Notes: a model not told the origin generated them from the sequence alone. Positions 5,100 to 11,570 are shown, counted from the stretch's first letter. The stretch: 11,570 bases of DNA from an uncultured Lachnospiraceae bacterium (GCA_910585355.1 CAJUDN010000005.1:1-11570), one strand, 5' to 3'. Program-made: numbers and translations.

Positions 5100-6077
5100 A
5101 TGACAAAGACAGTGAAAGAAATCGTAATGGAAATCAAGCAGAAAATGGACCAGATCGGCGGCTTAAAGCATGTATACTTTGTAGCATGCGGCGGCTCCAA
5201 GGCAGCAATTTTCCCGGGACTTTATCTCTTACAGAGTGAAGCAAAGACCTTCAGTGCAACCACCTACACCAGCAATGAGTTTGTTCATGCAACTCCCAAG
5301 GAGCTGGATGAAAGATGTGTGGCTGTAATCTGCTCCCTTAAGGCAACGGCAGAGACCGTAGAGGCGGTTAAGACTGCCAATGCAGCAGGCGCAGTTACCA
5401 TTGCCATGACAGGCAATATGCAGACAGGTATGGCAAAAGTTGGCCAGTATGTAGTTACATATTCCAACGGAGATGACCAGATTTACAGCGACTCCAACCA
5501 GGCAAACTCCTTAAGAATCGGCTTTGAACTTCTTCATCAGTTTGAGAACTGGGACAAATATGAGAAAGCCATGGACGCTTACCAGTATATTGATGAGATC
5601 ATCGCAGAGGGCAAGAAAAACTGTCTCCCGGCTGCAAAGGAATGGGCTGAAAAAGAGAAGGATGAGCCGGTATTCTATGTTCTGGCTTCCGGTCCCAACT
5701 ATGGCGTTGCATACTCCATGTGCTGCTGTCATTTTATGGAAATGCAGTGGAAGCATGCCGTATGCCTGCATACCGGTGAGTACTTCCATGGCCCCTTTGA
5801 GACCACAGACAAAGAGCTTCCGATGGTTCTTTTAATGAGCGAAGGCAGAACCCGTGCTCTGGATGAGAGATGCTTAAAGTTCTTAAATACTTATGCAGAA
5901 AACTTTATCGTTATCGATTTCAAGGAGTTAAACGGCGGAAAGATCGACGAGAGCGTTGTGGAATTCTTCAACCCGGTTGTTATGATTCCCATTGAGCGTT
6001 ACTATGTGTCCCAGATGGCGGAGGTTCGCGGCCATTCCATGGACGATAGAAGATATATGTGGAAGGTAGAGTACTAA
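5100..6077 (+). CDS. SIS-domain sugar-phosphate deglycase, FrlB-like
   Basis: A 325-residue protein with two SIS folds (about 20-150 and 185-300). It resembles fructoselysine-6-phosphate deglycase FrlB: VYFVACGGSKA (25-35) for sugar-phosphate binding, GEYFHGPFE (226-234) with Glu227 and His230 as likely catalytic residues, and the family-like C-terminus DDRRYMWKVEY (315-325). FrlB and the related FraB and GfrF release glucose 6-phosphate and a free amino acid from phosphorylated Amadori compounds. AGGAGG lies 6 bases before the ATG. It is paired with the kinase upstream and followed by a strong terminator. A glucosamine-type isomerase is less likely, since there is no glutaminase domain and the C-terminus favours FrlB. 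The amine partner is unknown. Confidence 0.83.
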   Translation: MTKTVKEIVMEIKQKMDQIGGLKHVYFVACGGSKAAIFPGLYLLQSEAKTFSATTYTSNEFVHATPKELDERCVAVICSLKATAETVEAVKTANAAGAVTIAMTGNMQTGMAKVGQYVVTYSNGDDQIYSDSNQANSLRIGFELLHQFENWDKYEKAMDAYQYIDEIIAEGKKNCLPAAKEWAEKEKDEPVFYVLASGPNYGVAYSMCCCHFMEMQWKHAVCLHTGEYFHGPFETTDKELPMVLLMSEGRTRALDERCLKFLNTYAENFIVIDFKELNGGKIDESVVEFFNPVVMIPIERYYVSQMAEVRGHSMDDRRYMWKVEY

Positions 6078-6090
6078 TCAACTTTCTATA

Positions 6091-6144
6091 GAAAACAGGC
6101 GGAGTTTCAAGGAAATTTTCCTTGGGCTTCGCCTGTTTTCGTTT
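6091..6144 (+). terminator. Terminator of unit A
   Basis: GAAAACAGGCG (6091-6101) pairs with CGCCTGTTTTC (6130-6140). Pairing continues inward through G-U pairs and AAGGAAA/TTTTCCTT, with one mismatch, giving about 24 bp in all. It begins 14 bases after the stop codon and is followed by TTT. Confidence 0.8.
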
Positions 6145-6224
6145 AACAGGGAAAGATAAAAAGAAAATGTGATTTTTAAGTAGCGGAATGGTTACATTTT
6201 TTGCTTAAATGTGTAAAAAAGATA

Positions 6225-6258
6225 TTGACAATATAATGACTTATAATGTATCATAATG
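6225..6258 (+). promoter_or_regulatory. Promoter and candidate operator of unit B
   Basis: TTGACA (6225-6230), an 18-bp spacer, and TATCAT (6249-6254). Three heptamers exactly 10 bp apart, TATAATG (6232), TATAATG (6242) and CATAATG (6252), cover the spacer and -10. The last decamer differs from 4160-4169 of unit A only in its first base. A protein bound here would block the polymerase, so repression is the simplest reading. Confidence 0.65.
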
Positions 6259-6318
6259 ATATGAAATGAAATGAGTCGAATCAATAGTAAAATGAAAGGA
6301 AAGAGGAGGTTACATACT

Positions 6319-6732
6319 ATGAACGCAGACATTTACAGCCATGAGGGCGAAGGAATCCAGTGTGTATATGACAATAAAAACTGGGTGGTATGCATTAAAA
6401 ACTGGAAACCCAACAATGACATCGAAAACATTGAACGCCTGGAAGTACATCATGCAACAGACGAACAGTTTATCATGATTTCCGGAAAAGCAGTTCTCTT
6501 AGCTGCCACCAGGGAAAACGATGCATTCCGGATCGATGTGATTCCTATGGAATCCGGGAAGGTGTACAACATCCCCCAGGGAATGTGGTTTAACACCGTG
6601 GCTATGAAGAACGCCAAGATGGCCTATGTGCAGGATGCAGGAACCACCGCTGAAAACAGCGAGTACTGCAATATGACAGCCGAAGAGCTCGCATACGTGA
6701 GGAAAAAGGCAGCCGAATATTTTAACTGCTAA
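6319..6732 (+). CDS. Cupin-fold protein
   Basis: A 137-residue single-domain cupin. Motif 1 is recognisable around 44-56: His44, His45, Glu49, then exactly six residues to Gly56 (EQFIMISG). Motif 2 is seen as G80...IPQGMWF (85-91), but its usual histidine is Phe91, so any metal site is altered. The start at 6319 is chosen for AGGAGG at 6303-6308; an upstream in-frame ATG at 6271 lies close to the promoter and lacks such a site. Small cupins include sugar isomerases, epimerases, lyases and dioxygenases. As first gene of unit B it may act on the sugar or amino-acid moiety. The specific role is unknown. Confidence 0.72.
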   Translation: MNADIYSHEGEGIQCVYDNKNWVVCIKNWKPNNDIENIERLEVHHATDEQFIMISGKAVLLAATRENDAFRIDVIPMESGKVYNIPQGMWFNTVAMKNAKMAYVQDAGTTAENSEYCNMTAEELAYVRKKAAEYFNC

Positions 6733-6763
6733 AATATCCGGTATCGGGAAAGGGGAATTAACT

Positions 6764-7621
6764 ATGACGATTGATACACATGTGCATCCGGCCCTGTTTG
6801 CTGATATTTGTAAAGATAAGGAACGTTTAAACCGCCGCTGTGACGAGATGGGCTACCATCTGATGAGTCCTTTCCCCTTAGAGGTTCTGGATAAGCAGAA
6901 CTCCTTCGCAGGAATTGACAAGATGGTGCTGCTGCCGCTGGACCACTCCACCAGATGCAATGGGGAAGTGATGATTACCAACGAGGAGATTAAGACCCTG
7001 GTTGATTTAAAGCCGGATGTGTTAATTGGCTTTGCCAGCGTAGACCCATACAGAAAAGATGCTCTGGAAGTTTTGGACCATGCATTTTCAGAACTTGGCT
7101 TAAGAGGGCTGAAACTGAATCCGGCCAAACAGAGATTTTATCCGGACGACAGAATGATGTGGCCGATTTATGAAAAGTGTCTGGAATACAACCGACCGAT
7201 TACCTTCCACGCGGGCCTCTCCTGGGAGCCGGGAACCTTGTGCAAATATTCCCATCCCCTCCGGTTTGAGGAGGTGGCGCTGGAATTTCCAGAACTTCGG
7301 ATGTGTCTGGCACATTTTGCATGGCCCTGGGTACGGGAAATGGCCATGTTAATGATTAAGTATCCGAACGTCTACACTGATACGGCTATGATGTATATGG
7401 ACAGCGCAGAGATGTTCATGGAAAAGGTATTTCATCAGGATATGGGCCAGTACTGGCTGGACCACAATTTCCAGAACCAGGTGATGTTTGGCTCAAATGC
7501 CCCGCGGTTTCGTCCGGTGAGAATCAAACGCGGTCTGGACAGCTTAACCATGCGGGATGATACAAGAAGGAAGCTTTACGGTGAAAATGCCATGCGGTTC
7601 CTTGGAATGGAGGGCAGGTAG
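6764..7621 (+). CDS. Amidohydrolase-family protein (PF04909-like)
   Basis: A 285-residue TIM-barrel metal-dependent hydrolase. The N-terminal HxH is in DTHVHP (His6, His8). Further likely ligands are His149 in FHAGLSW and His184 in LAHFAWPW; RGLKLNP (114-120) contains a conserved Lys117. At the strand-8 position, where many relatives have FGSD, it reads FGSNAPRF (242-249), so the usual aspartate is asparagine. Family members hydrolyse lactones and amides or decarboxylate aromatic acids. AAAGGGG precedes the ATG by 8 bases, and its stop codon abuts the next ATG. In this operon it may open a lactone or cleave an amide of the imported compound. The substrate is unknown. Confidence 0.8.
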   Translation: MTIDTHVHPALFADICKDKERLNRRCDEMGYHLMSPFPLEVLDKQNSFAGIDKMVLLPLDHSTRCNGEVMITNEEIKTLVDLKPDVLIGFASVDPYRKDALEVLDHAFSELGLRGLKLNPAKQRFYPDDRMMWPIYEKCLEYNRPITFHAGLSWEPGTLCKYSHPLRFEEVALEFPELRMCLAHFAWPWVREMAMLMIKYPNVYTDTAMMYMDSAEMFMEKVFHQDMGQYWLDHNFQNQVMFGSNAPRFRPVRIKRGLDSLTMRDDTRRKLYGENAMRFLGMEGR

Positions 7622-8053
7622 ATGAAGGTAGAACTGATCACAAAGATTGTCTGTGCTGACATGGAGGAACAGCTCATTAAGATCACCGATGACGTGAAGG
7701 AAGCGGTGGAAAACAGCGGAGTAAAGGACGGCGTCGTGTTTGTTATCAGCGCCCATACCACGGCGGGAATCACCATGAATGAGGGACTTCCCTGTGTGGA
7801 AAAGGACCTGATTGGAAAGCTGGATAAAATGGTTCCCTATGATGATGTGTACGCGCATAACCATTTCCTTCCATCTTACGGAGCCACCGGGGGAAACTCT
7901 CCGGGGCATATTAAATCCATGCTGGTGGGAAACCACTGCGTACTCCCTGTAAAGGATGGGAAGCTGGTGGTCGGCCATGCACAGGACATTTATTTCGCAG
8001 AGTTCGATGGAATCAAAAACCGTAAGTATTACATTGAAGTAATGGGAGAATAG
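7622..8053 (+). CDS. YjbQ/UPF0047 family protein
   Basis: A 143-residue protein of the YjbQ family, often labelled secondary thiamine-phosphate synthase because of a weak activity. Family motifs are AHTTAGITMNEG (44-55), His79 and His81, GNSPGHIKSMLVG (91-103), and IYFAEFDG (123-130). These histidines and acidic residues form a predicted active site at subunit interfaces of a trimer. The usual WQ near residue 120 is AQ here. Its ATG follows the amidohydrolase stop with no gap, and GGAGGG lies inside the upstream gene, so translation is probably coupled. Real function in the family is unsettled; its place between an amidohydrolase and a sugar kinase argues for a catabolic step here. Confidence 0.88.
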   Translation: MKVELITKIVCADMEEQLIKITDDVKEAVENSGVKDGVVFVISAHTTAGITMNEGLPCVEKDLIGKLDKMVPYDDVYAHNHFLPSYGATGGNSPGHIKSMLVGNHCVLPVKDGKLVVGHAQDIYFAEFDGIKNRKYYIEVMGE

Positions 8054-8070
8054 AAGAGAGGGATAAGGGG

Positions 8071-8853
8071 ATGAAGGTTACAGCAGTCGGGGATAATTGC
8101 GTGGACGTTTATTACACATTGAACCGCTTTTACCCTACAGGAAACGCAGTGGATTTTGCCATTAACTTAAAAAAGCTGGGGCAGGATGTTTCGCTGGTTT
8201 CCATTAAAGGAAACGATGTGTTTGGAGTGGCAGTGGAGAATGTCCTGAAAAATTATGGGATTGATCTGACCCACTTTTATGATGGGGAGCGCCAGTCGGC
8301 CGCCGCGCAGATGAACGTGATAAACGGGGACCGTATTCATGAGAAATTCAATGGAAATGTGCTGGCAGATTTCACGCTGAATGAAGAACGGATGGCATTT
8401 GTCAAACAGTTCGATGTGGTTTATTCCGAAAAGTGGTCCAGAATCGGCCGATATATCAAGGAGATTAAAAACGGAAACAATATCATGATTCATGATTTTT
8501 CCAAACGGCTTCAGGATCCGACCAATGAGGAGATTTTACCATATCTGGATTATGCATTCTTCTCATATGAGAAGCTGGATGATGATATCCGGGAATTTTT
8601 AAAAGTGACCCAGAAAAAGACTGGGCGCGTTGTCATTGCCATGCTGGGGGAAGACGGAAGTTTAGCCTATGATGGGAAGAAATTCCATCGGGAGCTGGCT
8701 GATAAAGTGAAGGTAGTCAATACGGTGGGCGCCGGAGATTCTTATGTGGCAGGATTTACCAAGGGCCTTTGCGAGGGATTGGGGCTTGAAGAATGTATGC
8801 ATAAGGGAAAGGTAACGGCAACCGGCATTATCCAGATGTTTGATCCGTACTAG
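8071..8853 (+). CDS. frlD: Fructoselysine 6-kinase-like PfkB kinase
   Basis: A 260-residue protein, the length of E. coli FrlD. It matches that protein in GDNCVDVYYTLNRFYPTGNA (7-26), in a central HDFSKR segment (141-146), and in the PfkB signature VNTVGAGDSY (216-225) with catalytic Asp223. The residue usually Asp before the signature is Asn217. It would phosphorylate the 6-OH of a fructosyl-amine using ATP. It lies 17 bp after yjbQ and 21 bp before the symporter gene. The window thus holds two FrlD-type kinases but only one deglycase, so they may accept different substrates and share the deglycase. The symbol reflects family likeness; the natural amine is not known. Confidence 0.82.
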   Translation: MKVTAVGDNCVDVYYTLNRFYPTGNAVDFAINLKKLGQDVSLVSIKGNDVFGVAVENVLKNYGIDLTHFYDGERQSAAAQMNVINGDRIHEKFNGNVLADFTLNEERMAFVKQFDVVYSEKWSRIGRYIKEIKNGNNIMIHDFSKRLQDPTNEEILPYLDYAFFSYEKLDDDIREFLKVTQKKTGRVVIAMLGEDGSLAYDGKKFHRELADKVKVVNTVGAGDSYVAGFTKGLCEGLGLEECMHKGKVTATGIIQMFDPY

Positions 8854-8874
8854 AAAGAAAGGGGAAAAGAGAGG

Positions 8875-10245
8875 ATGGAATTTAATATTTATTCTTTGCT
8901 GGTAGATTTAATGTGGGCAAGCATATTTTTGTTTGCCGCAAAACTTTTAAGAGAGAAGATCAAAATTTTACAGAGTCTGTTCGTTCCGGTAAGTCTTTTG
9001 GCAGGCTTCATTGGACTGGCTCTTGGACAGAACGGCTTCGGGTTGATTACATACTCCAGTCAGTTCGGTTCCTATTCCGGTCTTTTAATCATCGCTGTAT
9101 TCGTATCCATCGGACTCCGTGGATTCAACTTTAGCAAAGGTGGAGTAAAATCCAACTTTGACCGTATCGGAAGTTACTACTGCTTCCGCAATATCGGCTG
9201 GGCGTTCCAGTACGCGATGCCCATCATTTTCTCCATGCTGGTGCTGCGTGTGATTGTTCCGGAGTTAAACCCGGCGTTCGGTATGCTGATTCCGGCTGGC
9301 TTTCAGGGTGGACATGGTACCGCGGCGGCTCTTGGCGCAACCCTTGGAAACCTTGGATGGGAAGACGCCACTGACCTGGCCATGACCTCTGCAACCGTAG
9401 GTATTTTAACCGGTATTTTCGGCGGTATTGCACTGATCAAGATCGGTACCACCAAAAACTACACCAAGTTTGTAAAAGATTTCAGCCAGCTTCCGGACGA
9501 CATGCGTACAGGTCTTATGGAGGAGGGCCGCAGACCGGTTCTCGGTGAGGAAACCGTTTCTCCCATGGCCATTGACCCCTTAGCTTGGCATTTAATGCTG
9601 ATTCTGATTCCCACAGGCATCGGATATCTCCTTACAAACGCCATCCAGACCGCAACAGGTCTTGGCGTTCCAAGCTTCTCCGTTGGCTTCCTGGTAGCCA
9701 TCGTATTTCATTTCCTGCTTAAAGGAATTAAGGCTGACAAATATGTGGATAACCGCATTATCTCCCGCATGGGAAGCTGTGCAACCGATTTCCTGGTATT
9801 TTTTGGAGTTGCTTCCATTAAGATTCCGGTCGTTATCCAGTACGCAGTCCCCTTCGGTCTGTTAATGATTTTCGGTATCATCTGGGTTGTGTTCCACTTT
9901 ACTGTACTGGCTCCCCGCCTGCTAAAGCGGGAGTGGTTTGAAAGAGGCATCTATGTATACGGCTATTCCACAGGGGTTACTGCAATCGGTATGGCTCTTC
10001 TCCGTATCGTTGACCCGGAGAACAAGAGCTGCACACTGGATGATGCAGCTATCGTAACCCCCATTGAGTCCATCATTGAAATCTTTGCGCTGGCGGCCGT
10101 TCCGGTGGCTTGCGTACAGGGCAACTGGATGATCGGTGTGGCTCCGATTCTCATTTACCTGGCGGCATTGATTGCCGCACCATTTGTATTCAAGTGGTGG
10201 CATCCGCATCCGCATGCCGTCTGGGATGAGTCTCAGGAAGGTTAA
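8875..10245 (+). CDS. GltS-type (ESS family) sodium/carboxylate symporter
   Basis: A 456-residue, very hydrophobic membrane protein with about ten to twelve predicted helices in two halves. The GltS hallmark GGHGTAAALG is at 145-154; its counterpart in the second half is GYSTGVTAIGMALL (363-376). A hydrophilic loop (about 190-235) separates the halves. The C-terminal tail is short and His-rich (HPHPHAV). GltS proteins import glutamate with sodium. In this operon it more likely imports the substrate of the pathway, perhaps an anionic sugar-amino acid conjugate. AAGGGG lies 8 bases before the ATG. Last gene of unit B, followed by a terminator. The family is fairly sure; the cargo is inferred. 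Confidence 0.85.
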   Translation: MEFNIYSLLVDLMWASIFLFAAKLLREKIKILQSLFVPVSLLAGFIGLALGQNGFGLITYSSQFGSYSGLLIIAVFVSIGLRGFNFSKGGVKSNFDRIGSYYCFRNIGWAFQYAMPIIFSMLVLRVIVPELNPAFGMLIPAGFQGGHGTAAALGATLGNLGWEDATDLAMTSATVGILTGIFGGIALIKIGTTKNYTKFVKDFSQLPDDMRTGLMEEGRRPVLGEETVSPMAIDPLAWHLMLILIPTGIGYLLTNAIQTATGLGVPSFSVGFLVAIVFHFLLKGIKADKYVDNRIISRMGSCATDFLVFFGVASIKIPVVIQYAVPFGLLMIFGIIWVVFHFTVLAPRLLKREWFERGIYVYGYSTGVTAIGMALLRIVDPENKSCTLDDAAIVTPIESIIEIFALAAVPVACVQGNWMIGVAPILIYLAALIAAPFVFKWWHPHPHAVWDESQEG

Positions 10246-10278
10246 AGATATTAACGAAGTTTAGATAAACCCCTCACG

Positions 10279-10310
10279 TAAAAGGATGCCGTACCCATGG
10301 CATCCTTTTT
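10279..10310 (+). terminator. Terminator of unit B
   Basis: AAAGGATGCC (10281-10290) pairs perfectly with GGCATCCTTT (10299-10308) around an 8-base loop, followed by a T run to 10310. It lies 35 bases after the symporter stop codon. Confidence 0.9.
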
Positions 10311-10322
10311 GCGGTATAATCT

Positions 10323-10400
10323 ATGAAGAAGTTCATGAGGTTTATAAACCATACCGGAAGATGCAGGGCCGAACTGTTACGGATGTATATGGAAGATTGA
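10323..10400 (+). CDS. Possible 25-residue ORF or regulator remnant
   Basis: An ATG frame (MKKFMRFINHTGRCRAELLR...) stops at a double stop TGA TAA. No ribosome binding site is visible. The start vaguely recalls the N-terminus of clostridial MarR-type regulators, so it may be a decayed gene fragment. Chance is equally possible. Confidence 0.18.
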   Translation: MKKFMRFINHTGRCRAELLRMYMED

Positions 10401-10409
10401 TAAAGGGGG

Positions 10410-10438
10410 TTGTAAAGATCTAAGAAATCGGGTATCAT
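10410..10438 (+). promoter_or_regulatory. Promoter of the yitT leader
   Basis: TTGTAA (10410-10415), a 17-bp spacer, and TATCAT (10433-10438). The predicted start is near 10445. Everything from 10311 to here is otherwise non-coding apart from the doubtful short frame. Confidence 0.5.
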
Positions 10439-10444
10439 ACATAT

Positions 10445-10551
10445 AACTGAAAAGACGTGCTGTGCACGGAATCATAACGAAAGTTATAATTGCGGACACG
10501 GTGCATGAGAAAAAGACAGGTGCATAGGTTCCCTGTCTTTTTCTTATGCAC
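10445..10551 (+). ncRNA. Candidate structured leader or small RNA
   Basis: Downstream of the promoter, CGTGC/GCACG folds with a 3-base loop (about 10458-10470). ATAAC-GAAA-GTTAT forms a tetraloop hairpin (about 10474-10487). The stretch ends in a long terminator-like stem (10501-10551). This is the build of a terminated small RNA or of a riboswitch/attenuator controlling the gene downstream. It does not match a riboswitch class I recognise. Confidence 0.4.
10501..10551. terminator. 20-bp hairpin, possibly bidirectional terminator
   Basis: GTGCATGAGAAAAAGACAGG (10501-10520) pairs over its full length (one G-U) with 10532-10551, around an 11-base loop. The stem carries a CTTTTTCT tract on the 3' side in both orientations, so it could stop transcripts from either direction. 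It stands 106 bases before yitT. Confidence 0.65.
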
Positions 10552-10552
10552 A

Positions 10553-10594
10553 GGCCCACATAAAAGGATCTGCCGCTAAAGCGGCGTGTGGGCC
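10553..10594 (+). other. Nested hairpin in the yitT leader
   Basis: GGCCCACA (10553-10560) pairs with TGTGGGCC (10587-10594). Inside, GCCGC (10572-10576) pairs with GCGGC (10581-10585) around TAAA. An asymmetric internal loop, TAAAAGGATCT, lies on the 5' side. There is no T run, so this is not a plain terminator. It may be an RNA control element or a ligand-binding fold. Confidence 0.45.
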
Positions 10595-10657
10595 GCACAG
10601 CGAGCAGGGAGAAGGCATCCCCTGTTCGATTATAGAAACAGCAGGAGGTATGAAAGA

Positions 10658-11539
10658 TTGAAAATGAACTGGAGGGAAACAGGAAAAGACCTTATTTACG
10701 ATTTCTTTGGAGCGTTTTTACAGGCTCTAGGGACCTGGTGCTTTATTGAACCGTGCCGAATTGCTCCCGGTGGTGTCTCCGGTATTGCTCTTTTAATCAA
10801 TTTCATAACCGGATTTCCGGTGGGAACCCTGACTTTTATACTGAACATTCCGCTTTTAATCAGCGCATGGATTTTGCTGGACCGGAAAATGGTTATGAAG
10901 ACCATACAGACAGTGGCTGTCATGACCGTAGTTCTGGATCTTGTTGTAACGCCGCTTTTTCCTCAATATATAGGCGATCGTCTGATTTCATCGGCATTTG
11001 GCGGAATTCTTGTGGGTGTGGGTATGGCTCTCATATTCATGAGAAATTCCACCACAGGCGGCGGCGACATCATCGCGAAGCTTTTGCAGAGGAAATTTCC
11101 TTATATGCATACAGGATATGCGCTGATGCTTATTGACATGGTGGTCATTGGGCTTTCCATTTTGGTATTTCGTGGACTGGAGGCTGCCCTTTACGGCTTA
11201 ATTTCCATGGTCTGCACCACCCAGACCATTGATGTGCTGCTTTATGGAATGAACAAAGGTACAATGGTCATGATTCACTCCCCAAAGAATCGGGAAATCG
11301 CCGATGAGATTATGGCCAGAATGGATCGGGGAACCACATTTTTTAAGAGCATGGGCGGCTTCAGCAGACAGGAGGGCGAAACCCTGATGTGTGTGGTGGA
11401 CAGAAAGCAGTTTTATCTGGTAAAGGCGATCATTGACGCTTATGATGAACATGCCTTTGTGGTGGTGATGGAGACCAAGGAGGCCTATGGAGAAGGTTTC
11501 TTGAATGATCCGAGAAAACGGGGAACGGAAGGTCTATAA
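10658..11539 (+). CDS. YitT-family membrane protein (DUF161 + DUF2179)
   Basis: A 293-residue integral membrane protein from the TTG start, or 291 from ATG 10664. The N-terminal membrane domain (about 10-205, five to six helices) includes IAPGGVSGIALL (35-46) and STTGGGDIIA (131-140), both typical of YitT/YpjC/YvjA-type proteins. A soluble C-terminal DUF2179 domain (about 215-280) contains FFKSMGGFSRQEGETL. TTG at 10658 is favoured because AGGAGG (10643-10648) lies 9 bases before it, against 15 for the ATG. An out-of-frame ATG at 10650 opens a three-codon frame ending TGA over the start. Function of the family is unknown. It stands apart from unit B, behind its own leader. Confidence 0.88.
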   Translation: MKMNWRETGKDLIYDFFGAFLQALGTWCFIEPCRIAPGGVSGIALLINFITGFPVGTLTFILNIPLLISAWILLDRKMVMKTIQTVAVMTVVLDLVVTPLFPQYIGDRLISSAFGGILVGVGMALIFMRNSTTGGGDIIAKLLQRKFPYMHTGYALMLIDMVVIGLSILVFRGLEAALYGLISMVCTTQTIDVLLYGMNKGTMVMIHSPKNREIADEIMARMDRGTTFFKSMGGFSRQEGETLMCVVDRKQFYLVKAIIDAYDEHAFVVVMETKEAYGEGFLNDPRKRGTEGL

Positions 11540-11570
11540 AAAGATGGCGCGGTGGGAGATTCCATGATAT

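Noticed and set aside
4383..5239. Overlapping frames on both strands within the first kinase gene and its junction
   Set aside because: They overlap the PfkB and SIS genes in other frames and have no independent support.
7544..7978. 144-residue minus-strand frame over yjbQ
   Set aside because: It is antisense to a recognisable YjbQ gene with conserved motifs.
10377..10598. 73-residue minus-strand frame in the yitT leader
   Set aside because: It covers several perfect hairpins, has no ribosome binding site and no protein-like pattern; structured RNA explains the stretch better.
1..11570. CRISPR arrays, insertion sequences, phage structural genes
   Set aside because: No regularly spaced repeat-spacer units, transposase or capsid/tail-like proteins were seen on either strand.

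Overview
The window joins two unrelated blocks of a Gram-positive genome that looks clostridial, most likely Lachnospiraceae. This rests on the AGGAGG-type ribosome binding sites, TTGACA/TATAAT-like promoters, protein flavour and moderate GC content. It is an inference, because no rRNA gene is present.

Block 1 (about 1-3974) is a small integrated element, close to 3.9 kb. The window opens in the 3' half of a tRNA-Gly(GCC) gene (1-52). The last 20 bases of that tRNA recur exactly at 3955-3974, which defines attL and attR. Inside lie a tyrosine integrase (138-1307, minus), a Rep_trans-family rolling-circle initiator (1358-2434, minus), an unrecognised 78-residue protein (2627-2863, minus) and two ribbon-helix-helix DNA-binding proteins (3203-3505, plus; 3686-3850, minus). 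There are also candidate origin hairpins (2467-2492 and 2541-2591), a palindromic operator array over the promoter of the first RHH gene, and two large hairpins (3521-3598 and 3602-3678). Nine-base direct repeats flank the att core on both sides at similar distances and look like integrase arm sites. There are no capsid, mating-pore or separate relaxase genes, so this is an integrated cryptic plasmid or minimal mobilisable element.

Block 2 (about 4100-10310) is a catabolic locus of two transcription units, both plus strand. Unit A (4198-6077) encodes a PfkB/FrlD-like sugar kinase and an FrlB-like SIS-domain deglycase, and ends at a strong hairpin. Unit B (6319-10245) encodes a cupin, an amidohydrolase (PF04909), a YjbQ/UPF0047 protein, a second and more typical FrlD-like kinase and a GltS-type (ESS family) sodium/carboxylate symporter, then a terminator. 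Kinase plus deglycase is the core of fructosyl-amino-acid (Amadori product) degradation: import, phosphorylation at C6, then cleavage to glucose 6-phosphate and free amine. The symporter and the three extra enzymes do not match the known frl, fra or gfr operons, so the substrate may be new. Both promoters carry three TATAATG-like heptamers spaced exactly 10 bp apart, which suggests shared control.

Block 3 (10311-11570) holds a 350-base leader with a good promoter, an RNA-like fold, a long terminator-like hairpin and a further nested hairpin, followed by a YitT/DUF161-DUF2179 membrane protein (10658-11539). The window ends 31 bases later in non-coding sequence.
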